Shown: piece after piece, positions 44,947 to 54,698 of the stretch
How the letters are laid out: each line of letters starts with the position of its first letter
Position numbering within the stretch: position 1 is the first letter of the stretch
Assembly (NCBI RefSeq): GCF_947507565.1
Contig: NC_089187.1
Span: forward strand, 1,798,001 to 1,862,000
Reading direction: 5' to 3'
From: Oscarella lobularis
Lineage: Eukaryota; Porifera; Homoscleromorpha; Homosclerophorida; Oscarellidae
DNA: 64,000 nucleotides
Program-made: the position numbers and the translations under genes
Notes under the pieces: generated by a model
What the model was told of the DNA's origin: nothing
Databases searched by the model: none
What the model saw: the letters and a program-made list of their open reading frames with translations, nothing else

Positions 44947-47900
44947 TCAGACTTCCTGGAAATGTAATTTATAGTAATCCTCTCCTTTATACGCGAAGTT
45001 CGTCTTACCTGCAACCACTAGCAGAAAGATGAAGTTGATTGTCATAACAATAACGTAAAATACGCTTTCGTCTATTATGTTGCTATAACCAGGATCTCTG
45101 CTGTCTTGATAATTGATAAGAAACAAAGCTCCCATCGTTACGTTCGTCGCAATTACGCTCAGCGACATCAGTTGGAGCCAGTGCCCAAATGATTGACTTA
45201 TTGGTTTTAGCTGTGTGTGTAGGACTAAAAATAGAGCGGCGAGAAGGATAGCTAAGGCAAGGCCTGAATGACTGAACTTGCCAAAGAAGCCGATGCCAAT
45301 TATGAGAGCAAATTTTCGTCCGATTTCTACTACTTCCCAAAACCAAAACCGTTTCTTGTAGTTATTGTCGAGAAATGTAAGGCTTCTGAAGAAATCATTT
45401 CTTGTTGTTCCATCACCGAGATTTCCAGCTCGTTGTTTGATTTTTAGCGCAACAAGCAGGAGACAAGGCAACAGAAGTACGTATGCCAGCAGTGTCCAGC
45501 ACAAGATCCACAGTTCTTTGGATTTCTGGTAGGAGCACTCTACGCTTAAATCTTGTTTCAAAAACCAACTTTTGTACCCTTCGTCAGTATCGTTGCAGTT
45601 TCTGAGGCATATTTCTATGCAGGTAAGCTTTTTGTTTGGAAACACCGCCATGATAGACGCTGCTGTTGACGGATAGCTAATAAATAGTATCCACCAGCTG
45701 TTTCTAAAGCAGGATGTTCGAGTTTGAGATAATTTGCCTTCCACCTCTGTTAACGATCGGCGTGAGCGAAGTAGAATCTTCCTTTTTATCCCAAAGTACG
45801 TCCACAGTATTAACAGTATAAATAGTTGACAGGAAATTTCGAATAGAGGCAAGATCAGTGCGTTTATGCGAAATTTCTCACTGAGACAGATAGGTGTGGC
45901 AACAGCTAGCAAGTTCAGCTCAATAACTTTTAGAACGTGTCCCACCGAGAGGAGGGCGCTTGGCCATGGTATGAAGGAAAAAGCTTCGAAAACAGCAGAC
46001 ATCACCTGCACGAATCCCACAATAATTTTCAGAATTGAGCTCATTTGATCCACCAGGGTTTCTCCGTTTTCTGTGTACCTAAGTTTATCCATTGCGTATA
46101 GAATAGTTCCTAACAGTATGACCAAAAGACTAATGCCAAACAACTGAAGACCTGTACGCCATTTTTGTGGACAAGGTAGACATTTTTGAAACCAAGAGTA
46201 GTAGTAGTAGTCGCACTCGCCGCACAGGACTCCTTTGTATCCTTTGCTGCACATGTTGTCGTCTTTTATTCTTCGCGAACCGTTAGACCCGTTGCAGCTT
46301 TCCTCTAGCGGGCAACGGTATATTGTTGGAAGCGCTGCTGTAAAATTGACCGTCGTTTGTAGATAGTGGGTTTCATTTAGGCTTTCAGTGAAATTGACAT
46401 ATTTCGTTTCTTCTTCGGTTTCGTTTTGGCTTCCGAAGGTACTCCATCTCCACCAATAGCCTGGTTTAACACTAAGATAATCGTCTATGCATTCTTCTCC
46501 GGCATCATCCGCACACCGATAGCATCCGCCGAAGCGTTGAAGACGATAGTATCCATCTAAACACGAACACGCTTTGTGTCCAGCGGGCTGTCTAGTTTTT
46601 GTGCCTTCGGGACACACATGACATTTTGTAGCCGATGTGCCCGGTAGACGGCTAGGATCAACAAACGTTCCGCTAACACACTCTTTGCACTCAATTGAAC
46701 CAACTTCATCTTGGTAAAATCCACCTATGCGCAGTGCAGTAAGCATGGAATAGTCTGAGAGTGAGCATGTTCTTAGTTATACCTGCAGGGCATGTTTTAC
46801 AGAAGGAGGAAGACATGCTGGTGAATACAGATTTAGCGCCCACTTGGCACTGCTGACAAGTGAAAACTTTGTCTGGCGAGCTGCAATATGATGTGCATTT
46901 ACAGGAGAAGCCATTTAATGCCAACAGAAGTGCTGTTGACCAGGGCAACGTGAACACCGAAGGTTCTTGATTGGAGACGCAGGTTCTGAAAAAGAAAGCT
47001 AAATACATGAATGTCCATGAAATTACGGTACAGTACAGATTGACTGAGGAAGAGACCATTGGCATATGCTCAATTTGAGTGCATGTTAGGAATCTGAAGT
47101 GGGTTACACATATAGGCGAAGAGTTAGTGCAAGCAGCTCTTACATCGTTACATCTTTCGTTTTGTTGGATACAACTAGCGATTTTCGTGACGCCTTTGCT
47201 ACTGGATTTTGCTGCAGGAATCTAAATTCTCAAATTATTTAATTGTTATATGTGATTGTTTAGTCACATATTCTGAATGTTTTCTAAATTAACGAAGGCA
47301 TTGTCTTCCACTTCAGAAATGCTATTCTTGATTAAATACCTTTGAAAAGAGTGTACATTGGAGCATCAATTAATAAATTAATGAACCGTACAGATGTTCC
47401 AAACGCGTAAGACCAGAAAACGTTGAGGATTTCACCTTAGTCAATTGATTGAAAGTGCAAAATCTAATTAACAGTGCAAACAAGCAATGCTAGAACAAAT
47501 TTTTAATGGCTACAGGGACGCAAGAGAATTTTGAGTAGATAAAGTGCTGGGAAGATCCGTGAGATAATTGCTGGAAATATCACTAATGGTTGGAGAGATA
47601 TTTAAATAGATTTTGCACAAAGATCGAAGTTTTCAAACCAACAGGGTGTCCCAAAGTTGAATGTTTTCGAAAAGTTTTGAATCGATTTCCGAAATGTGGT
47701 TGCGCTGAAGATATCTAAAGGATCGTCACTCATTCTTTGCAACTTTAAAGAATGTGGATGAGCTTACAAATTCCAAATATTTGTTCCCGGTCTAAATGCA
47801 CTGCCGTCAATAGTAGTGAGAGAATTGAAAGTCAAGTCTCTAAATAGTAACAACGTATTGCTAAAGGCATACTAAAAATTTTACCTCACAGTTTTGTTTC

Positions 47901-49278
47901 AACAAGATTGGATTTATATAAAGAGTAAAACGTATTGGCTTCAATGCGTAAAATGCGGTTGTTTGAGAGGCCTCTACAACATCATTTTAACATCTCATTA
48001 TGTCAATTTTAACTCAGCGCACATTGTTTCTATGCTTGGCACAGAGGCAAACGCTGTTTGAGATACTGTTGTAATTGAATTAAATTCGAAATATCTGCGA
48101 ACACAGGCAAACGCTAAATTTTGAGTTTACCCGGTAGCAGAAGCATTTACAAAGCCTGGACGCAAGAAGAATTGACTACATTAGCGGGTATTTCAGAAAT
48201 TTTGTTAAATCCTAAATGTCTAAAGAACTCGAACTGTAGTGCAAGCAGGAAGGAGTAGCCACTTATCACATTATGAGCTTAGGTTGATCACTCGTGCACC
48301 GCCCTGCATTTAGGAGGAAATTAGCGGATAGTATAGAAATTTCATTGAGAGATAATTCGCTAGAAAAATCGTTTTAGATTATTTTCGTATCCGTGTCAGA
48401 AGTCACCACGCACACAAAGACTTACAGCATTTGCAAATTATTAAGATTCTGAAAAGCACCCGACTCTAATGAATGTATTTTGTTTGATTGCAAGAGTCTA
48501 GAAATCTGTTAGTGAGAAATTTGCTGTGTCGATTGCAAAGCTTACACGTGACTTAAAAACTCAAAATTTTTAGCAAAGCCAGTTGAAAGGACTCTAATAG
48601 AGTTGTGACGTAGTTCCCTACTCAAAGCGTGTCACTGACACATACTGTAATCTAACGCGATCCCTAATTTGTTAGTTTAATTAACAGAGAGAAGCCAGCC
48701 AGTTAGGAGGCCGAAAAGTAGATGTGCAAAGCTTGCTTCCGATCTCCTCGCATATTTGCCTGTGTCAAAAATGGCTCTCTTCTCTGTAGCATCGCGACCG
48801 CGGTAGTACCTATATGTATCTATGTGTTTAGCTGAGCAAATTTACTTACACAGATTTTATGCTCTGGGGAAGTTGGAAGACTTTTGTTAGTTTGTTTTGT
48901 GTTCCATTGCTACATCAAAAACCGATAATTGTTGTCTCTGTCAAAAAATGGTCTTACATGTGGGTCAAGTTTCTAAAAGGCAAGAAGTAGTCATCATTGA
49001 TACTTTCGATGGCGTTGTTGTCGAATAGACTATAAAATTTTATATCAGCTCAGCTAGAATCCAATCATTCGATCGCGTCTATGTGTACCGCACAATTCTC
49101 TTATCCCGTCAGTGGGGAAAGCTGAAGCTGGCAAGACCCGAAGCCTCGGAAAACGTGAACTGCAATTAATTCGACCGTTTTCTGTGTCGCATTCACAGAT
49201 ATCACATCCGACTGCTTCAGTTGCAGCAAAGTAACTGGCGACTAGAAGACACCACCTCGCTGACAGAAAAGTGTTCAT
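44947..49278 (-). CDS. LRR / GCC2-type Cys-rich / multi-membrane protein
   Basis: Exon 1 (from 49278) is a signal peptide (MNTFLSARWCLLVASYFAA) followed by an LRR N-terminal cap (CDICECDTENGRINC). Between 48.95 and 47.1 kb lie many small exons of about 72 bp, each one leucine-rich repeat; clear ones are near 48.5 (LLQSNKIHSLESGAFQNL), 48.3, 47.85 (LTFNSLTTIDGSAF), 47.7 (LQRNHISEIDSKLFENI) and 47.6 kb (SSNYLTDLPSTL). The exon about 46986-46783 holds Cys-rich repeats (CQQCQVGAKSVF), continued in the large last exon (46740-44947) by GCC2/GCC3-type Cys motifs (YRCADDAGEEC, GVLCGECDYYYYSWF) and roughly nine membrane helices, ending HFQEV. It should be a cell-surface receptor or channel-like protein; the ligand is unknown. 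Not every LRR exon boundary was fixed. Confidence 0.75.
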
Positions 49279-49778
49279 TGTCTGATCGTTTGGGGAAGTT
49301 CCCTATTCCCATGCACTATGCATAGCTGAATGACAAGTGACTTTAGCAGTGACATACGTTGGTCCGCTTGACTAGTGGTCCGCTGTCAGTAAGACACAAA
49401 GCGTACGGCCGGGTTGAAAGCTAGGTGCGTCACGTGCTTTGGATGCTGAAAGGGAAAGCCAACGGGGAAAGTTAGGGGATCGAAAGTGCAGTTAAAGTCC
49501 CGGTCCTCCTCACTTGTGCGTCAGTTCCAGCTGTGTTCGGTGACGCTAAACGTTAATAGTTCGCTGGTGAGAACTAATACTAGTACATGTATACTGTAGT
49601 TTTAAAATTGGTTTTATAATTCTGTCCGGTGGATGCGCGTGCATGGCTTCATGAAACGGTTTCGTCTAATTGTCGCGCAGCGAAAACAGATACTACTTGA
49701 GACTGCCATTCCTCACCTATATACCTAGTCTGTTTAGGTAATAATCGTTTTTCTAGATCGAGTGCGCCCGCATTTGTC
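49279..49778. other. Divergent promoter region
   Basis: Lies between the minus-strand LRR gene and the plus-strand ML gene, so it probably holds both promoters. A CACGTG-containing E-box (gtcacgtgc) lies at about 49430. No other feature is clear. Confidence 0.4.
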
Positions 49779-50627
49779 ATGGTCAGAGAAGCTGTCACTA
49801 CTCTTGCATTGTTTCTCGTTCTGCAGAATGCAGAGAAAGCCTACTTTTTGCCTTGTAGCGAAGATTTTTGTGCCACGCTTTGCGGTTTGTGACAAACACT
49901 CTGCAAACTATTTAATTTATTACGTTATTGGTGCAGCTCCTCTCAGCGATGACATTAAGTTTGTCAACGTTTCGGTAGAAAACGTACCATTCCGTCCTCA
50001 CACGAGGACTGCATATGCTAACGTCACTTTTACTCCAGGTACGATGAAAGTTGAACTTTGCTAATTAATGGTTTTGTTATATAATTTAGCCAAAACTTTA
50101 AAAAGTTTAAATGCTTCTATGTTCATTAATTTATTTCGGAGTGGAGTAAAACAGCCTCTGCATCGTTCTTTCGTTTATGATCTCTGCGATCATTCTAAAC
50201 AGCAGGCTGACAATCCTCGCTGTCCCCTTGTGGCAAATGGTAACAGAGTCTATAGACCGTAATCATAATCTTCTAGCTCTGCGTTTGTTTTATTATTAGT
50301 TAAAGTATATACATAGCAGCCAATTTGTCTGCAAATATTAATTAATTAATTAATTGAATAATATTCTGCGATGGACCTGTCATGCTCGCATTTGATTTAA
50401 TTAATATTTTTGTTTTATTGTTTTAATTTCTAGAGCCAAGCACTTATTCGTTTTCAATAGATGTGAGTCCTCTTTTGATCATATGGGTAGACCCTACATA
50501 ATTAATTTATTATCTTGACTGCATTGAAAAATCATTTTAGGACAAGGGCGTTGCTTGGGTAAACGTTACCGATTCAAGCAATAATTTTTTGTTTTGCATA
50601 AACGCAACGTTTGTTGTTCATTTGTAG
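49779..50627 (+). CDS. Secreted ML-domain (MD-2 / NPC2-like) lipid-binding protein
   Basis: Five exons, 49779-49884, 49937-50038, 50090-50239, 50434-50462 and 50541-50627, join in phase to 157 residues. A signal peptide (starting MVREAVTTLALFLVLQNAEK) is followed by an ML domain with the family layout: an early Cys, beta strands, then a Asp-Leu-Cys-Asp ... Arg-Cys-Pro-Leu-Val pair (residues about 90-110), and the closing strand with Phe-Leu-Phe-Cys-Ile-Asn and a terminal hydrophobic strand. ML proteins bind lipids in a beta sandwich pocket: cholesterol in NPC2, lipid A in MD-2. The extracellular leader, short size and neighbours with LRR fit a soluble pattern-recognition or sterol-transfer role. 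The 29-bp fourth exon is unusually small. Confidence 0.75.
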
Positions 50628-51512
50628 GAGACGTGTGCATTCGCAGTAGGATTGATCGCGTGTTTATACTCGTAATTTCGACTGCTCACACAGGCAAGAG
50701 AATGGGTTCATTGCAGATGTATTGTACTCGCACCAAAGTGCATGTACAGATGTAGACGTCATTTCGGTCACGCGCGCGTTAGGCTCGTAAAATGGCTACA
50801 ACAAGCAGGGCTACAAGCGCTCGATACCAGGGAGTGTTGCACTTCTCCAGCAGCGGCGATAGGCCATACAGTCGTACTAGCCGCCAGTAGGAAACGGTAC
50901 GTAGGCGAGAGGACCCGGGAGCAGGCGAGATAATGTCGGTCCCTTCTGCAAGTAAGCGAAAATTCGCCAAGTCTATCGGAATCTTTTCATCACAGGCGTT
51001 GTCTTGTTTGGAACGATCGTCCTTAGAGGCAATCAGGTAAGGATTATCTAATTTTAGGATTCTCCGCTTATGACGTCATATTTTCAGAACGTTGATTGGC
51101 ACGAACAGACGATACACGCGCCGTTTTTGAAGGGATAGTTTCGCGGCGATCTGCCCATCGATTCACGTCCTATTGGTTAGTCGCCGTTTCTCGCCGAAGA
51201 GAGTCGGCCGTTTTTCACACGCGTCTTTGAAGACTGTACCAATCTAGGTAAGAAACGCAATTATGTGATTATCAGTCGCCTGGAATTCGCCATACATATA
51301 CGTCTTGAAGTCCTTATGCACGTTTTGGAAATTCGAGTGTAGAAGAGACTCGCGTCTTAAGCGTAGGCCAGTCGTTATGCATTTACTCCAGGAGTACATT
51401 TCTAATGCGAGGCTACACAAGCCACCAGGTTTCGTATGAAGAGAGACACCGATCGAAAATAACAGCTCGGATGCAAACTGTTATCGTATACATATAACGT
51501 TCCTTGCATCTC
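50628..51512. other. Convergent intergenic region
   Basis: Between the stop of the ML gene and the stop of the rhamnosidase. No supported coding sequence; a few CpG-rich words. Confidence 0.4.
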
Positions 51513-54449
51513 TTACGACTTGAGTTTATAAGCAAACGCGTACTTACCCGAAACAATTTTTAAAATGACAGCTTGGAATTCGCTGTCATAGCGACCGGCA
51601 ACGATTCCCTCGCTCAAATCGAATTTACCGTTAGCGAGAACTCCGCGACTAGATTCCGTTATTATAATTCGATCGAACGAAGGGGTATCGTTGCAGTAGT
51701 TCTGCGTTGGCACCCACACTTCCGCATCGCTATTCGTAGGTATTTCAACGGAGAGCGCGAATAGAGTACCGCTACCGTCATCCTTCGCGTGCGACCAGCT
51801 CACAGACACTTTTCCTCGAATAGACTCGTAGCTACCGTTAACACCGTCGATATTGAAAATTTTGACTTTTTCCTTGCATACTAGCTTCCACGTTTCCAAG
51901 GGAATCGTCGCATGAATAGGTCTAACAACGACGTGCTCGAAGGCAGCCGAATCGTCGTCTTGACTAACACCGACAAACGTCTCGTAAACCCAAGGCCAAT
52001 GAGATCCGAGAAAGATGTGATTGTGAGTGGGCGGAGGCGGGTGAGAGAGATCGGCAACGCCGGACCAATCCTCCCATAGGGTCGTCGCATTCTGCGCAAC
52101 CCACCAACCCCAGCTGGGTTCGGTCGTCTGCGTGGCGAGCGCGAAAGCGACGTCGCTTCGATTTATTCTCGTCAGCGTCTGAAGAAGAAATTTTGTTCCG
52201 ACGGCACCCGTCGTCGAGTGGGTTTCGTGTGCGACGACGACGTCGTGGAGAAACGCGTCGACGACCGTTTGGTATGTATCTCGGGGTATAGCGTTGTCGA
52301 GAGAGAGAGCTAGAATGTTTGGGGTCTGGGTCCCGTCTCGATATCCGCCGGCTGTTTTGTTGTAGTAGAGTTCGTGAAAATCTAACTTTAACCTGTTCGC
52401 CAATTCGATGTACTTGACCGCATCTTCGGTCCGATTTAGTATTCGAGCGAATTTAGCAAATATTTCGTAATCTGTTATCTGCGAAAAGCTGACGGATATT
52501 GGCCCCGTTGTGTGAATCTCTCTCGTTCTCGGATAAGTATTGACCCAGTCACCGTATTTGTATTTAGTAAGAAGTCCGGATTTTTCACTTTCTCGCGCCA
52601 ATCGGTCAAGATAGACGACGTACGCCTCGAAACCCTCATACAGTTCCTCGATCAATCTCACGTCGCCGTAGCGCCGATACAAGAGCAGCGAAACGACAAA
52701 ATAGGCCGAACTCCACGTGGCGTCGGTGAACAGTCGCGCGCTCGGCGGCGTCGGATCGGGAACGATATCGGTCACCATCCCGGCAATCTCCGGCACAGCG
52801 GAATAGATCGCCTGCTGATCGCGCATCGCGCGAACCCAATTCGCGTGCAAAGCGGCCGTGTCGAAATTCCAAGCGACGGTCGACGCGCTCACCTGCCCGT
52901 CGCCCATCCAGCCGCGCTTCTCCCGATTCGGACAACCCGTCGGTATGGACATCAAATTACTCAAAGCGCTCCATCGAACGCAGTGCTGGACGCCTCGAAG
53001 TATATTCGCTTCGATCGAATTGCCTTTGAAATCGATTCGACCCACTTCATCTACGTCGCTGTGAACGAATCGTCCGGTAAGGGAATCGATTGTCGGTTTT
53101 CCGGGATAGCCGGTCACCTGTGCGTACTGAAAACCGTAGTAGACGAAACTCGGTTCGAAGATCTCTATTTCGTCGCTTCCGCGTAGCGTGTAAACGGTCG
53201 TCATGTTAGCGAATTTGATGAGTTGATTATTCACCGTGCCGTTCTCGAAGAGCAGCTCGCCTTTGTAGATCGTCACCGTCGCGCCGGCCGGACCGCGAAC
53301 GCGCAGCGTCTCGACGCCGGCGAAATTCTGTCCGAAGTCGAAGACGTAGACTCCCGGAAAAGGTTCGCTCATGCTAACGGCTTTGATCACGTCTAATTTT
53401 CGTATGCGTTTCATCATGTGAGGGTGCAGATCGCCGACGGGGTGATCGACTTGGACGGCGTCTTCCCATCGATTTGCTGCGTGGAAATTGGGCGCGTTCC
53501 ATCCGTCCTGCTCCAGTCGAGCGTCGTATTGCTCGCCCTTGTAATAATCGGCCATCGTGCACGGATCATCGTGTAATTTCCAGTGAGTTTTAATTTGAAA
53601 TTTGATTGTGTGATTAGAATCGGCGCCGTGCGACACGAGCTGGACGGTAGATCCGTTCTGAAGATCAATGTGCATCTCGAGTCGAAGCATCAGGGGGCCG
53701 TTGTAAAAGCGAGTCCAAGCACCGGGTGCTAGTCGAACTCCAATGGCATTCGTATCGTTCTCTCGTAAGAAAGACGTGACTAGAAACGTGTCATACAAAA
53801 CTCGTTTTGTGTAGACGGTAAAAGGGCCGAGAGTGTGGGAATCGACCCGCTGACCGTTGAGGTAGAGCTGGTAATATCCGAGACCGGCTACGTATACGAA
53901 TGCCTGCCGAATTCCGTCTGGTAAATCGAAGTCGGTTCGAATTTGAAGTGGGCGAGCCGGATTTTTTATTAGACGACCAATCCACTGCGATACCCATTCA
54001 CCAAGGGACGTACCAAAGACAGTCCATGCACTCCACTCAGACGCTGTCTCTTCGGTTGGCTGGTCGACAGCCCACCATCGAACCTTCCAGAAGTAGATTT
54101 GCCGATACGTAAGCGCTGGCCCAGCGTATACTATGCCTATTGTATTGTTTGTGTTCTCTGTGTGATTCCACACAGGTGCAGTTGGAGTGGGTGTTTCCTT
54201 GGGTCCATCGAAGGTGCCCTCTGATACTCGTATTTCGTATGCAACTTGGTTCTGACCACGCTTAATATTAGTAAACGGGCACTTCCACGAGAACCGTGGC
54301 GTGAGGGTGTCGATACCATAGGGTGAGTCGAGGTACTCAGTTCGAAGAGTTTGAGGCGATGGTAATGCAAAGGTCTTCGTTGAGGAATGTTGGCTGCTTA
54401 ATTGAATGTACCACAGCAGGGCTAAAACGACAAGATTGCTCTCGTTCAT
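51513..54449 (-). CDS. Secreted alpha-L-rhamnosidase (GH78), intronless
   Basis: A single uninterrupted frame of 978 residues from ATG 54449 (an upstream ATG at 54509 gives 998). The chosen start yields a signal peptide (MNESNLVVLALLWYIQ). The order of modules follows bacterial GH78: N-terminal beta domains (LRTEYLDSPYGIDTLTPRFS), a lectin-like domain (YYQLYLNGQRVDSHTLGPF), then the (alpha/alpha)6 catalytic barrel with CPNREKRGWMGDGQ and GSHWPWVYE, and a C-terminal beta domain. The general acid Glu and downstream Asp of the CPNRE...GWMGD motif are present; the residue before CPNRE, commonly Asp, is Gly. It removes terminal rhamnose from glycans. A 3-kb intron-free gene here, where others average one intron per 150-300 bp, suggests gene transfer from bacteria or a retrocopy. 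A fragment copy lies at 63.4 kb. Confidence 0.9.
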   Translation of the reverse strand: MNESNLVVLALLWYIQLSSQHSSTKTFALPSPQTLRTEYLDSPYGIDTLTPRFSWKCPFTNIKRGQNQVAYEIRVSEGTFDGPKETPTPTAPVWNHTENTNNTIGIVYAGPALTYRQIYFWKVRWWAVDQPTEETASEWSAWTVFGTSLGEWVSQWIGRLIKNPARPLQIRTDFDLPDGIRQAFVYVAGLGYYQLYLNGQRVDSHTLGPFTVYTKRVLYDTFLVTSFLRENDTNAIGVRLAPGAWTRFYNGPLMLRLEMHIDLQNGSTVQLVSHGADSNHTIKFQIKTHWKLHDDPCTMADYYKGEQYDARLEQDGWNAPNFHAANRWEDAVQVDHPVGDLHPHMMKRIRKLDVIKAVSMSEPFPGVYVFDFGQNFAGVETLRVRGPAGATVTIYKGELLFENGTVNNQLIKFANMTTVYTLRGSDEIEIFEPSFVYYGFQYAQVTGYPGKPTIDSLTGRFVHSDVDEVGRIDFKGNSIEANILRGVQHCVRWSALSNLMSIPTGCPNREKRGWMGDGQVSASTVAWNFDTAALHANWVRAMRDQQAIYSAVPEIAGMVTDIVPDPTPPSARLFTDATWSSAYFVVSLLLYRRYGDVRLIEELYEGFEAYVVYLDRLARESEKSGLLTKYKYGDWVNTYPRTREIHTTGPISVSFSQITDYEIFAKFARILNRTEDAVKYIELANRLKLDFHELYYNKTAGGYRDGTQTPNILALSLDNAIPRDTYQTVVDAFLHDVVVAHETHSTTGAVGTKFLLQTLTRINRSDVAFALATQTTEPSWGWWVAQNATTLWEDWSGVADLSHPPPPTHNHIFLGSHWPWVYETFVGVSQDDDSAAFEHVVVRPIHATIPLETWKLVCKEKVKIFNIDGVNGSYESIRGKVSVSWSHAKDDGSGTLFALSVEIPTNSDAEVWVPTQNYCNDTPSFDRIIITESSRGVLANGKFDLSEGIVAGRYDSEFQAVILKIVSGKYAFAYKLKS

Positions 54450-54698
54450 CTCACAACACCCGTAGTCATACGTCACACGTCTCACGTGATACTTCTGCAG
54501 CCTACACATAGTGAGTTCAGATTACAGTAAGTCTCGGTAGCTGTATTCGTAGGCTCCAACTGTCTAGACCTCGCCAGAAAACTGCATAGAAAATGACTTC
54601 CGGGTTGACGAAAGTGTTAGGGGGGCTTAACTGTTCCCGGATCTGCAGAACAAAGGCGCCGTAATTAGTGCGGCACCTCTTTTCTGAATTCATACAGG
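54450..54698. promoter_or_regulatory. Shared divergent promoter region (rhamnosidase / NIDO-Ig gene)
   Basis: Only 249 bp separate the chosen start codons of two divergent genes, so both promoters must lie here or overlap the genes. It contains cacgtgag (E-box) near 54483. No TATA box is evident. Confidence 0.4.

Noticed and set aside
50335-50362. ATTA repeat as a homeobox-binding cluster
   Set aside because: It lies inside an intron of the ML gene and is explained as simple AT-rich slippage sequence.
52512-53186. A 224-codon plus-strand frame within the rhamnosidase gene
   Set aside because: It is the shadow of the highly biased coding strand; no motif, leader or splice context.
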